A stretch of DNA of 64,000 bases. Origin: Stomorhina lunata (Eukaryota; Arthropoda; Insecta; Diptera; Rhiniidae). Location: NCBI GenBank assembly GCA_933228675.1, contig OW121742.1:20955994-21019993 (forward strand), read 5' to 3'. Both the position numbers and the translations under genes were made by a program. Each line of letters starts with the position of its first letter. The stretch's first letter is position 1. The notes below the pieces were generated by a model. The model saw only the letters and a list, made by a program, of their open reading frames with translations, was not told the DNA's origin and made no database searches. Positions 10,946 to 23,890 of the stretch are shown one piece after another.

Positions 10946-11815
10946 CTATTAATCTAAATCATTAAAATAATAAATTGTTTAAGAACACTTTTTGCCCCTT
11001 TATTTAATTTGTTAACATTTCGTTTCGCTCTGAGATAAATTTCAATTCCATTAAAAGTTAATGTGTAAATATTCTAATGAAAAGCAAACTCATGTATCAC
11101 TTTAACAATTTATAAAATTAAACCGAAACTTGGTAGTCCTTTACACAAACACGCAAATAATATCCTTTACAAACACAACAACACACACTCATACTTAGAC
11201 TTAAACAATCCTTTACAATATATCTCACGCAAACATGCAATCTCTTCTCAAATCTACTATAAAATCATTTTAGAGATTCAATTCGATTTAAATTAAAAGG
11301 CAAAAGGAATTATAAATGATTTAATAAGAATTTGATATGAATTTGCGTGTAACTCTGGGAGTGAGTAAGTGAAGTGAAGTGAGTGTGTGAATGATTATAA
11401 ATGTGATTAAGGATTTAAGGCAAGGACTCGTGCATTCTATTTCCTTCACTCTCTGATACATATGTCCTCCATCTCTCTCTTCCTACAGCGCTAGCTTTCC
11501 CTAACGAGCAATTTATTAATTTTGTTACTTCAAACATCTCATATGTATTCGATAAATAAAATAGGTTTAAGCCTTGGGGTTTTCAGGGAGTCCTTATAAA
11601 TTATTAATGAATTAACTGAAAATCAATAGAGAAAATCCTTTAATGTGTTAAAAAGTGTAATAAATAACCTTTGACTGACGGACATATTTACATACTTACA
11701 CATGAAGGCATTAACTTCAAAATTAAATAATTTAATTCAGTTAAATTGGAAAAAGGATCAAAAATAAATTTATGCAATCATTTTAATTAAGCAATTGGAA
11801 AAGTATTAGAAGTTT
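10946..11815. other. Non-array AT-rich DNA
   Basis: This is mixed-complexity sequence between two 31-bp arrays. It includes a CA-rich patch (11150-11195), a purine-rich GTGAGTAAGTGAAGTGAAGT stretch near 11361, and a pyrimidine run ending CTACAG at about 11488 that looks like a 3' splice site. The sequence after it has early stops, so no exon is called. Confidence 0.5.
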
Positions 11816-13730
11816 ACAAAATAAAGAAATTTTTAAAAATTTCTTAATTTTTTAAAGGAAATTATTCAAAAATTTTTTAGTTTTTTATAGAAATTTCTTT
11901 AAAATTTTAAAATTTTTATAAAAAAAATTGTTAACATTTTTTTTATTTTTTATAGGAAATTTTTCAATTTTTTTTTCATTTCTATAGGAAATTTCTTAGT
12001 TTTATAGGAAATTAAAAAAAAATATTTTTATAGGAATATTTTCATATTTTTTTTTTTATATGAAATTTTTTTATTTTTATAGGAAATTTTTTTAGAAATT
12101 TCTTATTTTTAAGGAAATTTTTCAAAAATTTCTTATTTTTATAGGAAATTTTTCAAAAATTTTTTATTTTTATAGGAAATTTTTCTAAATTTTCTTATCT
12201 TTATAGGAAATATTTCAAAAATTTTTTTTATAGGAAATTTTTCAAAAATTTCTAATTAGTGTAAAAAATTTTTCAAAAATTTCTTATTTTTATAGGAAAT
12301 TTTTCAAAAATTTCTTATTTTGATAGAAAATTTTTCAAAAATTTTTTATTTTGATAGAAAATTTTTCAAAAATACTTATTTTTATAGGAAAATTTTCAAA
12401 AATTTCTTATTTTTATAGAAAATTTTTCAAAAATTTTTGTATTTTATAAGAAATTTTTCGAAAATTTCTTATTTTTATAGGAAATTTTTAAAAAATTTCT
12501 TATTTTTATAGGAAATTTTTGAAAAATTTCTTATTTTTATAAGAAATTTTTTAAAAATTTCTTATTTTTATAGGAAATTTTACAAAAATATCTTATTTTT
12601 ATAGGAAATTTTTCAAAAATTTGCTGATTTTTATAGGAAATTTTTCAAAAATTTCCTATTTTTGTATAAAATTTTTCAAAAATTTCTTATTTTTATAGAA
12701 AATTTTTCAATGATTTCTTATTTTTATAGGAAATTTTTCAAAAATTTCTTTTGTTTTATAGGAATTTTTTTTTTTAAATTTCTTATTTTTATAAGAAATT
12801 TTTCAAACCTTGCTTATTTTTATTGGAAACTTTTAAAAAATTTCTTATTTTTATAGGAAATTTTTCAAAAATTTCTTATTTTTATAGGAACTTTTTTTAA
12901 TTTTCTTATTTATATAAAAAATTTTTCAAAGGTTTCTTATTTTAATAGGAAATTTTTTTCAATTTTTTAATTTTTATAGGAAATTTTTCAAAAATTTCTC
13001 TTTTTTTATAGGAAATTTTTCAAAAATTTCTAATTATTATAAGAATATTTTTATAGGAAGTTTTTAAAAAATTTCTTATTTCTATAGGAAATTTTTCAAA
13101 ACTTTCTTATTTTTATAAGAAATTTTTCAAAAATTTCTTATTTTTATAGGAACTTTTTTTAATTTTCTTATTTATATAAAAATTTTTTCTAAGGTTTCTT
13201 ATTTTAATAGGAAATTTTTCACAATTTTCTAATTTTTATAGGAAATTTTTCAAAATTTTCTGTTTTTTTATAGGAAATTTTTTAAAAATTTCTAATAATT
13301 ATAAGAATATTTTTATAGCAAGTTTTTAAAAAATTTCTTATTTCTATAGGAAATTTTTCAAAACTTTCTTATTTATATAAGAAATTTTTCAAAAATTTCT
13401 TATTTTTATAGGAAATTTTTCAAAAATTTCTTTTTTTTTTATAGGAAATTTGTTAAAAATTTCTTATTTTTATAGGAAATTTTTCAAATTTTTTTATTTT
13501 TATAGGAATTTTTTTAAAAAATTTCTTATTTTTATAGGAAATTTTTCAAAATTTTCTTATTTATGTAGGAAATTTTTCAAAATTTTCACATTTTTATTGG
13601 AAATTTTTCAAAATTTTCTCATTATTATAGGAAATGTTTCAAAAATTTTTAATTTTTATAGGAAATTTTTCAAAAATTTCTTATTTTTTTAGGAGATTTT
13701 TACAAAAAAAAATTTGTTATTTGTATTAAA
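11816..13730 (+). repeat. Diverged 31-bp dyad minisatellite
   Basis: This is the same family as at 8.5-10.9 kb. Most copies read TTTCTTATTTTTATAGGAAA, that is, CTT where the homogeneous arrays have CCT, and carry many indels. A longer unit of 262 bp is visible: GGAACTTTTTTTAATTTTC at 12887 and again at 13149, and a TATAAGAATATTTTTATAG variant around 13041 and 13303. Small open frames at 12662-12856 and 13450-13692 are repeat by-products. Confidence 0.9.
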
Positions 13731-14825
13731 GACTAAACAAACTTTTGGTATTCAAGTGATTAAGCACTCGAAAATAAGAATTATTTTTACTTACAACATG
13801 GGAACACTTTACACCTGGTTATTTTTTGACACAAAAAATAAAACTTAACCTCTTATTTTGACTTATCTACTCATTTAGATTAATTTATCTAATGCACAGT
13901 GATTTTGCCAAACGTGTTTTTTGGAGAAAATTTAAAAATATGTACAAATTTTTCATATAGAAACATTTTTATACGAATAATTTTCATAAAAAGCGAAGAA
14001 TTTCAAAAAAATCTTATCTAAATTGAATAAAGAGTTAAAAAAAAGTTTATTTGTGGCAAAATTAAAAGGTTGTATCTAAATAAGTAAATGCCTTTTTTTA
14101 ATCCTCTAGGAACCACTGTCTGAAATGAAACACTTAGCAATGAAAATACAATTTGCTTGTCATTAACCTTGACTTTGTTTTTCTGTAGCAGCCTTTTGGG
14201 AGCATTTTCTTTGCCTTTCACTAACACTAACACACGCGTGCCAAAGCTTTTTACATTTTTGTGATACTCATGTTAAACATTTATTTTAGGGCTTAAAATG
14301 TGACAGCAACAACAATTTAAATGACTTTTAATTTATTTTCGTGCAATTATCTTTTAATTCTAAACATTTATTTAGGACCAAAATTAAAAAATCCTTAATG
14401 AAAAAGAGTAATGACTTGTCGCGTTTGATTTGATAAAACCGATGACAATCACTTTTAGTTTAAATAATGAAATTTATAAAAACCAAATTTAAATTGTCAT
14501 TACTTCTTTTTAATGTTCATTTTATATTTAATATTTTATTGCATTATATTATTTTGTAAATTTAATAAAATAAAATATTGTTATCAGTTTTTTTGTTGTT
14601 GATAAATTTCCTGTTTATTTATATGTATGAATGTATGTATTTTTAATTAAATTTTTAAAAATCATGATTTATTTATTTTATTTAAAATTAAATTTAATTA
14701 AATTGAAACAAGTTTGATGGCTTTTGTTTTAAATCATGGATATTATTTATTATAAAATCTATTTTTAAATGCCTTCCTCTTTTTTGAAATTAACACAGAT
14801 GGAAACGAAAAATAAAAAGTTAAAA
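13731..14825. other. Non-array AT-rich DNA
   Basis: This stretch is AT-rich with no tandem structure. A 71-codon minus-strand frame at 14018-14233 has no recognisable product. No RNA gene or mobile-element end was identified. Confidence 0.5.
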
Positions 14826-16998
14826 CTTTTTTCTTTTTCTAAGAAATTTCTCAAAAATTCTAAAAATGTACAATTCTTATTTTGATGGAAAATTTTTCGA
14901 ATTATCTTATTTTTATAGAAAATTTTTCAAAAAAATTTTTATTTTAAAAGAAAATTTTTTAAAAATTTCCTATTTTTATAGGAAATTTTTCAAAAATTTG
15001 CAATTTTCATAGGAAATTTTTCAAAAATTTGCTATTTTTATAGGAAATTTTTCAAAAATTTACTATTTTTCTAGGAAATTTTTCAAAAATTTACTATTTT
15101 TCTAGGAAATTTTTCAAAAATTTACTATTTTTCTAGGAAATTTTTCAAAAATTTACTATTTTTCTAGGAAATTTTTCAAAAATTTACTATTTTTCTAGGA
15201 AATTTTTCAAAAATTTTCTATTTTTATAGGAAATTTTTCAAACATTTACTATTTTTATAGGAAATTTTTCAAAAATTTACTATTTCTATAGGAAATTTTT
15301 CGAAAATTTACTATTTTTATAGGAAATTTTTCAAAAATTTCCTATTATTATAGGAAAATTTTCAAAAATTTCCTATTTTTATAGGAAATTTTTCAAAAAT
15401 TTCCTATTTTTATAGGAAATTTTTCAAAAATTTCCTATTTTTATAGGAAATTTTTCAAAAATTTCCTATTTTTATAGGAAATTTTTCAAAAATTTCCTAT
15501 TTTTATAGGAAAATTTTCAAAAATTTCCTATTTTTATAGGAAATTTTTCAAAAATTTCCTATTTTTATAGGAAATTTTTCAAAAATTTCCTATTTTTATA
15601 GGAAATTTTTCAAAAATTTCCTATTTTTATAGGAAATTTTTCAAAAATTTCCTATTTTTATAGGAAATTTTTCAAAAATTTCCTATTTTTATAGGAAATT
15701 TTTCAAAAATTTCCTATTTTTATAGGAAATTTTTCAAAAATTTCCTATTTTTATAGGAAATTTTTCAAAAATTTCCTATTTTTATAGGAAATTTTTCAAA
15801 AATTTCCTATTTTTATAGGAAATTTTTCAAAAATTTCCTATCTTTATAGGAAATTTTTCAAAAATTTCCTATTTTTATAGGAAATTTTTCAAAAATTTCC
15901 TATTTTTATAGGAAATTTTTCAAAAATTTCCTATTTTTATAGGAAATTTTTCAAAAATTTCCTATTTTTATGGGAAATTTTTCAAAAATTTCCTATTTTT
16001 ATGGGAAATTTTTCAAAAATTTCCTATTTTTATAGGAAATTTTTCAAAAATTTCCTATTTTTATAGGAAATTTTTCAAAAATTTCCTATTTTTATAGGAA
16101 ATTTTTCAAAAATTTCCTATTTTTATAGGAAATTTTTCAAAAATTTCCTATTTTTATAGGAAATTTTTCAAAAATTTCCTATTTTTATAGGAAATTTTTC
16201 AAAAATTTCCTATTTTTATAAGAAATTTTTCAAAAATTTCCTATTTTTAAAGGAAATTTTTCAAAAATTTCCTATTTTTATAGGAAATTTTTCAAAAATT
16301 TCCTATTTTTATAGGAAATTTTTCAAAAATTTCCTATTTTTAAGGAAATTTTATAAGAAAATTTTATAAGAAAATTTTCAAAACTTACTTTTTTTATAGG
16401 GAATTTTTCAAAAATTTCTTAATTTTATAGGAAATTTTTCAAAAATTTCTTGTTTTTATAGGAAAATTTTCAGAAATTTCATATTTTTATAGGAACATTT
16501 TCAAAAATTTCTTATTTTTATAGAAAATTTTTCAAAATTTTCTTATTTTTATAGGGAATTTTTCAAAAATTTCTTATTTTTATAGAAGATTTTTTAAAAG
16601 TTTCATATTTTTATAAGAAATTTTTCAAAAATTTATTTTTTGATATGAAATTTTTCAAAAATTTCATATTTTTGCAGGAAATTTTTGAAAAATTTTTCAT
16701 TTTTATAGAAATTTTTTTTAAAAATTTCTTATTTTTTTAGAAAATTAAAAAACTAAAAAAATCTTTATTTTTATAGAGAACATTTTAAAAATTTTTTAAG
16801 AACATTTTTCAAAAATTTTATATTTTGATATGAAAATTTTAAAAAATTTCATTTTTTTATAAGAAATTTTTCAAATTATTTTTATAGAAAGTTTTTCAAA
16901 AATTTCTTATTTTGTAGGAAATTTTTAAAAATATTTTTTTTTTTTAGGAAATTTTTGAGAAATTTCTTTTTTATAGAAAATTTTGATTTTTATAGGAT
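14826..16998 (+). repeat. 31-bp dyad minisatellite array with homogeneous core
   Basis: About 70 copies occur. The core at roughly 15340-16340 is nearly identical from copy to copy, while both flanks are increasingly diverged. At about 15060-15200, five successive copies share the variant TTTACTATTTTTCTAGGAAA. The right end (16340-16998) shows TTTCTT-type copies, indels and truncations before ending near 16998. Confidence 0.95.
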
Positions 16999-18600
16999 TA
17001 CCCAAATTATGGGCTATAGGACTAATATATTATAGTAAGCATTAAAAGGTATTATCAGGCTTTCATCATTGGAGTGAAAACCAAAATTGTGTTGAAGTAT
17101 TGCTATAAAAAAGGGTGCATTCTTACTTGCGCAAACTTGCGCAATTTGAAATAAGGTTTTAATTGCATGTGAAATTCAGTCAATTGATTTCCGTAAGCTA
17201 CTGAATTATCCCCAAACTTTGTAAAAAATCAAAAATCCTATTTAAAATATCTTAAAAGGTTTTTGATACTAAATAATACCTTTAAGCCAGAAATTAAATG
17301 AATCCTGGATAAATCCTATTAATTCCTTAAATCTGCTAATGCACTAAAAAAATATACCAAATAAATCGCTCGTTAAATCTGTTTTAGCTTAACACAAAAT
17401 CTCTATTTAAGAAACATAATGTATTTTTAATTTTCCCTTATTCCCTGATTTTACATTCGATATTTCCTTCTTCCCCCCATAAAATACATAATTAATATCC
17501 GTATTTATTTCCTACTTATTTTTCATTATCTTTTTGAAAAATTTTAATTTTCCCATTTGCAATTACTCGCATTACAACATTTTTATTCAATTTAATTTCA
17601 TTTTGTTGCAACCTTTTGCCCTATTTAAAAGAACAGAGAGAGTGGAAAAAAAGAAAATCTGTTATTTAATTTCATTTATTAACTTAATGAAAATTCATAA
17701 ATTTTTTAACAACATTTGGGCAGGGAAACAGATTGAACGGTGGCATGTTTGTCATTAAATTGGTTATATTTTGGTATAGATTTTCGACTTGATATAATCG
17801 ATTCTTAGGTAATATAAAAACAACAAGATATAAAATTTCCTTAAACTTTTGTATAAGTTCATTTTTATCATATTTAACCCTTAGACGACTAAAGGCCTTA
17901 AGGAGACCCACAAATAATTCTCATAATCTTTGTCTACAAGAAAATTAGCACAAAAAATACCTTAAATATACTCAATCACATTCAAATAACTTTCGTTGGT
18001 ATATATTTGTTTGCCTCGCTCTTTAAAGGGTTAATTTGCCATTAATATTATTTATTTGGTTTGATTACTCGAGACATTTGGCACGTGTCAATTATTGATG
18101 TCTTCTCATTTATTTCTTTAAAAATAAAACCTACAACCCCACTGTGCCGTTGCTGTCTTAACAACGTAAATGAAAAAGAACTCGAAAAATTCCCAAAATA
18201 AATAAAAACTAAAATTAAAGATAAAATTTCTTTGTTATTTGGAGGAAAACCAAAAAAAAAAAATTTTGAAATAAAAATAACAAAGAAATACAAAATTTTT
18301 TTTTTGGAAAAAAGCAGAAAGAAAATTTTTAATTTTAAACTTATGGTCCTCCACATTAAAGAAATTTAAAATTACAAGAAACAGTGTAGAGCGAAATTAG
18401 AAAATCTTTGTTTTTAGAAATTATGTCAATGAAACTCCATGATATCAAGTTATTTAAAATTCATCCAATTGGAAATTTTGACTTTTTTTAATAAAAATTG
18501 AAAACCAAAATTGGTCTTAAAGTCTTAGGAGTACATAAGATTAATTTCTACGTGCGCAACTTTGCGCAATTTTGAGTTAAAGTTGTTTATCTATACGAAA
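16999..18600. other. Non-array DNA carrying two copies of a TTGCGCAA pair
   Basis: This is a 1.6-kb gap between arrays. Two short related segments occur 1.42 kb apart. Each has GAAAACCAAAATTG (17076 and 18500) followed about 52 bases later by two GCGCAA motifs one helical turn apart (17127-17144 and 18552-18569). Open frames at 17534-17758 (plus), 17684-17911 (minus) and 18048-18356 (minus) have no recognisable products and are probably chance frames. Confidence 0.5.
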
Positions 18601-19243
18601 CTACGAAAAATTTTCATTATAAAAAATTTTTCTATAGAAAAATTTTCTTTATAAAAAATGTTTCTATGAAAAATTTTCTGTATAAAAAATCTTTCTATAG
18701 AAAAATTTTCTTTATAAAAAATTTTTCTATAGAAAAATTTTCTTTATAAAAAATTTTTCTATAGAAAAATTTTCTTTATAAAAAATTTTTCTATAGAAAA
18801 ATTTTCTTTATAAAAAATTTTTCTATAGAAAAATTTTCTTTATAAAAAATTTTTCTATAGAAAAATTTTCTTTATAAAAAATTTTTCTATAGAAAAATTT
18901 TCTTTATAAAAAATTTTTCTATAGAAAAATTTTCTTTATAAAAAATTTTTCTATAGAAAAATTTTCTTTATAAAAAATTTTTCTATAGAAAAATTTTCTT
19001 TATAAAAAATTTTTCTATAGAAAAATTTTCTTTATAAAAAATTTTTCTATAGAAAAATTTTCTTTATAAAAAATTTTTCTATAGAAAAATTTTCTTTATA
19101 AAAAATTTTTCTATAGAAAAATTTTCTTTATAAAAAATTTTTCTATAGAAAAATTTTCTTTATAAAAAATTTTCCTATAGAAAAATTTTCTTTATAAAAA
19201 ATTTTTCTATAGAAAAATTTTCTTTATAAAATATTTTTCTATA
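18601..19243 (+). repeat. 32-bp CTATAG minisatellite, homogeneous
   Basis: About 20 copies of a 32-bp monomer occur: AAAAATTTTTCTATAGAAAA followed by ATTTTCTTTATA. The period is exact (CTATAG at 18727, 18759 and onward), and adjacent copies are nearly identical. The core is self-complementary and only the CTTTATA spacer gives the array a direction. With a unit of 32 bp the frame shifts each copy and no open frame forms. Confidence 0.95.
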
Positions 19244-19440
19244 GAAAAAATTTTTTATTAAGAAAATTTTTCTATAGAAAAATTTTTTATAAAGAAAATT
19301 TTTCTATAGAAAAATTTTTTATAAAGAAAATTTTTCTATAGAAAAATTTTTTATAAAGAAAATTTTTCTATAGAAAAATTTTTTATAAAGAAAATTTTTC
19401 TATAGAAAAATTTTTTATAAAGAAAATTTTTCCCTAGAAA
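19244..19440 (-). repeat. 32-bp CTATAG minisatellite, inverted block
   Basis: Six to seven copies of the preceding monomer read in the opposite orientation (TTTTTTATAAAGAAAATTTT between CTATAG cores). The switch occurs at about 19243, where a diverged monomer ATTTTTTATTAAGAAAATTT marks the junction. Confidence 0.88.
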
Positions 19441-21780
19441 CATTTTTTATAAAAAATTTTTCTATAGAAACATTTTTAGCTTTAAAAAAATTTCTATAGA
19501 AAAATGTTCATTATTAAAAATGTTTTTATAGAAAAATTTTCATTATACAAATTTTTCTATAGAAAAATTTTCTTTATAAAAAATCTTTCTATAGAAAAAT
19601 TTTCAATAGGAAAATTGTTTCTATAGAAAAAAATGTTGTTTATAAAAATTTTTTCTACTGAAAAAATTTTTTATAGAAAATTTTTTTAGAAAATAATTTT
19701 ATAGAAAAATTTTCATTAAAAAATTTGTTTTCTATAGCTGAACTTTCATGTTAAAATTTTTTCTGTAAAAAAATTTGCATGATAAAAATTTTATCTGCAG
19801 AAAAATTTTTATATAAAAAAGTTTTTCTACAGAAAAATTTTCATGTTAGAATATTTTTCTATAGAAAAATTTTCATTAAAAAAATTTTTTCTATAGAAAA
19901 TTTCCATTCTAAAATTTTTTTCTACAGAAAAATTTTCATGATAAAAATTTTTTCTATAGAAAAATTTTCATGATAAAAATTTTTTCTATAGAAAAATTTT
20001 CATGATAAAAATTTTTTCTATAGAAAAATTTTCATAATAAAAATTTTTTCTATAGAAAAATTTTCATGATAAAAATTTTTTCTGTAGAAAAATTTTCATG
20101 ATAAAAATTTTTTCTATAGAAAAATATTCATGATAGAATTTTTTTCCATAGAAAAATTTTCATTATAAAAATTTTCTATGGAAATATTTTCATGATAAAA
20201 ATTTTTTTTATAGAAAAGTTTTCATTAAAAAAATTTTCTATAGAAAATTTTCATTCTAAAATTTTTTTCTACAGGAAAAATTTCATTATACAAATTTTTT
20301 CTATAGAAAAATTTTCATAATAAAAATTGTTTCTATAGAAAAATTTTCATTATAAAAATTTTTTTTAAAGAAAAATTTACAATTTAAAAATTTTTTCTAC
20401 AGAAAAATTTTCAGGATAAAAATTTTTTCTATAGAAAAATTTTCATGATAAAAATTTTCTCTATAGAAAAATTATCATTATAAAAATTTTTCTATGGAAA
20501 AATTTTCATGATAAAAATTTTTTCCATAGAAAAATTTTCATTCAAAAAAAATTTTTTATAGAAAATTTTCATTCTAAATTTTTTTTTATAGAAAATTTTC
20601 ATTCTAAAATTTTCTTTCTACAGAAAAATTTTCATGTTTAAAATATGTTTCTATAGAAACATTTTTTCTATAGAAAAAATTTCATTAGAAAAATTTTTTC
20701 TACAGAAAAAATTTCATTAGAACAATTTTTTCTATAGAAAAAATTTCATTAGAAAAATTTTTTCTATAAAAAAAATTTCATTAGAAAAATTTTTTCTATA
20801 AAAAAAATTTCATCAGAAAAATTTTTTCTATAGAAAAAATTTCATTTGAAAAATTTTTTCTACAGAAAAAATTTCATTAGAAAAATTTTTTCTATAGAAA
20901 AAATTTCATTAGAAAAATTTTTTCTACAGAAAAAATTTCATCAGAAAAAATTTTTCTAAAGAAAACACTTTTCTAATGTTTTAAATAACAAATTTTTTCT
21001 TCCATTAAAAAAATTTTTCTTTAGAAAAAATTTCATGAAAAAAATTTTTTCTGTAGAAAAAGTTTCATTAGAAAAATTTTTTCTGTAAAAAATTTCATTT
21101 GAAAAAATTTCATAAGAAAAATTTGTTCTATAAAGAAATGTTCATCATAAAAGTTTGTACTATAGAAAAATATTAACTTAAAAAATTTTCATTAGAACAA
21201 TTTTTTCTATAAAAAATTTTCATAAGAAAAATTTTTTCTATAGAAAAATTTTTTCTATAGAAAAATTTTCATAAGAAAATTTTTTTCTATAGAAAAATTT
21301 TCATAAGAAAATTTTTTTCTGTAGAAAAATGTTCATAAGAAAATTTTTTTCTACAGAAAAATTTTCATAAGAAAATTTTTTTCTATAGAAAAGTTTTTTT
21401 TTATTGAAAAATTTTAATAAGAAAATTTTTTTCTATAGAAAAATTTTGAAAATAAAACTTTTTTATAAAAAAATTTTCATAATAAAAATTTTCATGAGAA
21501 AAATTTTCATTTGAAGAATTTTTGCTAAAGAAACATTTTTTTATAGAAAAATTTTCATTTTAAATATTTTCTGTAGAAAATTTTTTTCTATAGAAAAATT
21601 TTTTGTATAAAAAAATTTTTTCTATAGAAAATTTTTTTCTATAGAAGAATTTTTTTATAGAAAATCCTTTCTAAAAAGAATTTTTTACATAGAAACATTT
21701 TTTCTATAAAAAAAAAATTTTCCATAGAAACATTTTTTCTATAGAAAAAATTTTCATTAGAAAAATTTTTTCTATGAATT
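19441..21780 (+). repeat. Diverged CTATAG minisatellite with several sub-families
   Basis: This continues the CTATAG family with changing spacers. TTTTCATGATAAAAA is common at 19940-20130 and 20410-20540, AATTTCATTAGAAAA at 20670-20960, and TTTTCATAAGAAAA at 21220-21400. Each block is internally similar, which suggests local rounds of amplification. The edges decay into single A and T runs by about 21780. No coding potential. Confidence 0.88.
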
Positions 21781-22515
21781 GTTTTGAATTCTGTTAACAA
21801 GTGTAATTAACTTTTTCATTGCTTCAACATTTTTCTCAAAATCCAGCTTATTCTCATTCGAAATGATTAAAATTGTCTACATAACTTCATCGCATTTTAA
21901 GCATGACTAAATAAACATATGTAAGAGTATGATATCGTGTATGCTATCCTATTAAGGACATATCGTTGTATGTGTGTCTGTATGTGTCTGTGTGTTCTTT
22001 AGTTTTTCCATTTCCGTATTTATTATTTCCGCTCCTTTTAGCTTAGTCAAATGGTTGGTTACACTGATTAAAGCTCTAAAAGTTAAGAACGAAATCAAGA
22101 AGATGTTGATGCTGATGCTCTTGTTGAGGAAGACTTGGTCGTTGCTGATGATAAAGACAAATAATAAACCAAAATACAACCAAATGTTTGTTACTTTGCT
22201 TAAGGGAATTTTCTACATATTAAAGGAATTATTTTGTATAAATAAGGATTTGCTAAAGATTTTTATTTCAGCGACATTTTATTCGTGTTTATTCGTGTTA
22301 TGTTTTTTTTTTTGTGTTGGTATCCTTTAGGCACTTAGAACAAAAGTGATGGGGTAATTTTCTATTTTTGCTGGTGTGAAACATATTTTATAGGTTTTTA
22401 GTACATTTACATTAATGTTGAATAGTGTTTTTATTTCTTCAAGATGTTGGAAACATAACTAGTCATAAAGTGGAATTATCTTAAATATAATTTTCCTAAA
22501 AAAATTAGAATGAAA
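21781..22515. other. Non-array DNA
   Basis: This stretch has mixed composition with a TGTGTGTCTGTATGTGTCTG patch at about 21970. Overlapping open frames on opposite strands (21952-22179 minus, 21974-22330 plus, 118 codons) lack recognisable motifs. The plus-strand translation is merely hydrophobic, as expected of T-rich DNA. Confidence 0.5.
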
Positions 22516-23000
22516 TTTTTCTTTGTTTAACGAAAATTTTTCTATAGAAAAAATTTTGTTTAACAAAAATTTTTCTATAGAAAAAATTTTGTTTAACAAA
22601 AATTTTTCTATAGAAAAAATTTTGTTTAACAAAAATTTTTCTATAGAAAAAATTTTGTTTAACAAAAATTTTTCTATAGAAAAAATTTAGTTTAACAAAA
22701 ATTTTTCTATAGAAAAAATTTTGTTTAACAAAAATTTTTCTATAGAAAAAATTTTGTTTAACAAAAATTTTTCTATAGAAAAAATTTTGTTTAACAAAAA
22801 TTTTTCTATAGAAAAAATTTTGTTTAACAAAAATTTTTCTATAGAAAAAATTTTGTTTAACAAAAATTTTTCTATAGAAAAATTTTTGTTAAACAAAATT
22901 TTTCTATGGAAAAAATTTTGTTTAACAAAAATTTTTCTATAGAAATAATTTTGTTTAACAAAAATTTTTCTATAGAAAGAATTTTGTTTAACGAATATTT
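22516..23000 (+). repeat. 33-bp CTATAG minisatellite (GTTTAAC spacer)
   Basis: About 14 nearly identical copies of a 33-bp monomer occur, with core TTTTTCTATAGAAAAA and spacer ATTTTGTTTAACAAAA. The period is exact (TAAC at 22561 and 22594). The spacer contains GTTTAAC, itself a dyad. Because 33 is divisible by three, open frames appear on both strands. The same monomer occurs inverted at 45786-47285, inside the hAT-like element. Confidence 0.94.
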
Positions 23001-23890
23001 TGTCTTTTACAATTTTTTTTTTAAGATTTGCTTTTTTATCTAAAACATCCTTCTATATTTTACTAAAAATCTTATGGTAATAAATTCTTAAAACTTTTTT
23101 TGTTACCTTAAAGTTTTAAAAACTCGTGTCGCTGGTCTATTTATATGAAACCCAAGTGGTTAAATGGATATCTTTATTTCCATTTTATCCTCCTCCAACT
23201 TTTGTCTGAAACCACAGGGACAAATACTGAGCACCCGAGCGAAATAGAGTCTTTTTTCTAAATTTATTTTTAAGCTTTTAGGATGATTAAATGTGTATTT
23301 TATTTGTGGGTTTGGTTAGTTTGGCCTCCTTTGTACGTTTGGGTCCTCAATCCAAAAATGCCACACACGCTCTGCATGAACATGCATGACCATAAACACG
23401 TCGTTAGAGTAAAACTACTCCACTCATTTGCTTCGGTTGTAATAGAATCATTTTAATGAAACTTCATATCCTCGTTCCTAGGTCCTAGTGCCTGGCAGAT
23501 GTGTTCTTGTTGCAGAGGAACTAGAAGGACATAATTCGTTGTGGGTTAGCATTTGTATTTCTGGTGTTAAGTTTCCTTCTAAAGTCTCTAAAGTATTTTA
23601 AATTATATTTATGATTAGGAGCAAATAACATAAGTAAATGACGACGATGATGGCAACTAACTCAAATTAGTAAGAGGAGGAAAAAATTAAAATTAAATGA
23701 AGTTAAGAAGAAATGAAGTTATTTCAAAGAAATTTTTATAAAATAGCAATAATGAAAGTAAATATTTAGAAGGATTTTTCATTAATTATAAATATGTTAT
23801 TTGGAGGACTTGTTATGCCGTTGGTGGGAGTAATTAGACTCGAAGGATTTATTAGGTCATCTAACTTTTGACTTAAATTATAAAATTATA
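23001..23890. other. Non-array DNA, less AT-rich
   Basis: This 0.9-kb stretch has relatively balanced composition in parts (23140-23530) and no long open frame, RNA gene or element end that I can identify. Confidence 0.5.

Noticed and set aside
11475..11490. Pyrimidine run ending CTACAG as a 3' splice site
   Set aside because: The downstream sequence has early stops in the inspected frames and no matching coding exon, so it is probably chance.
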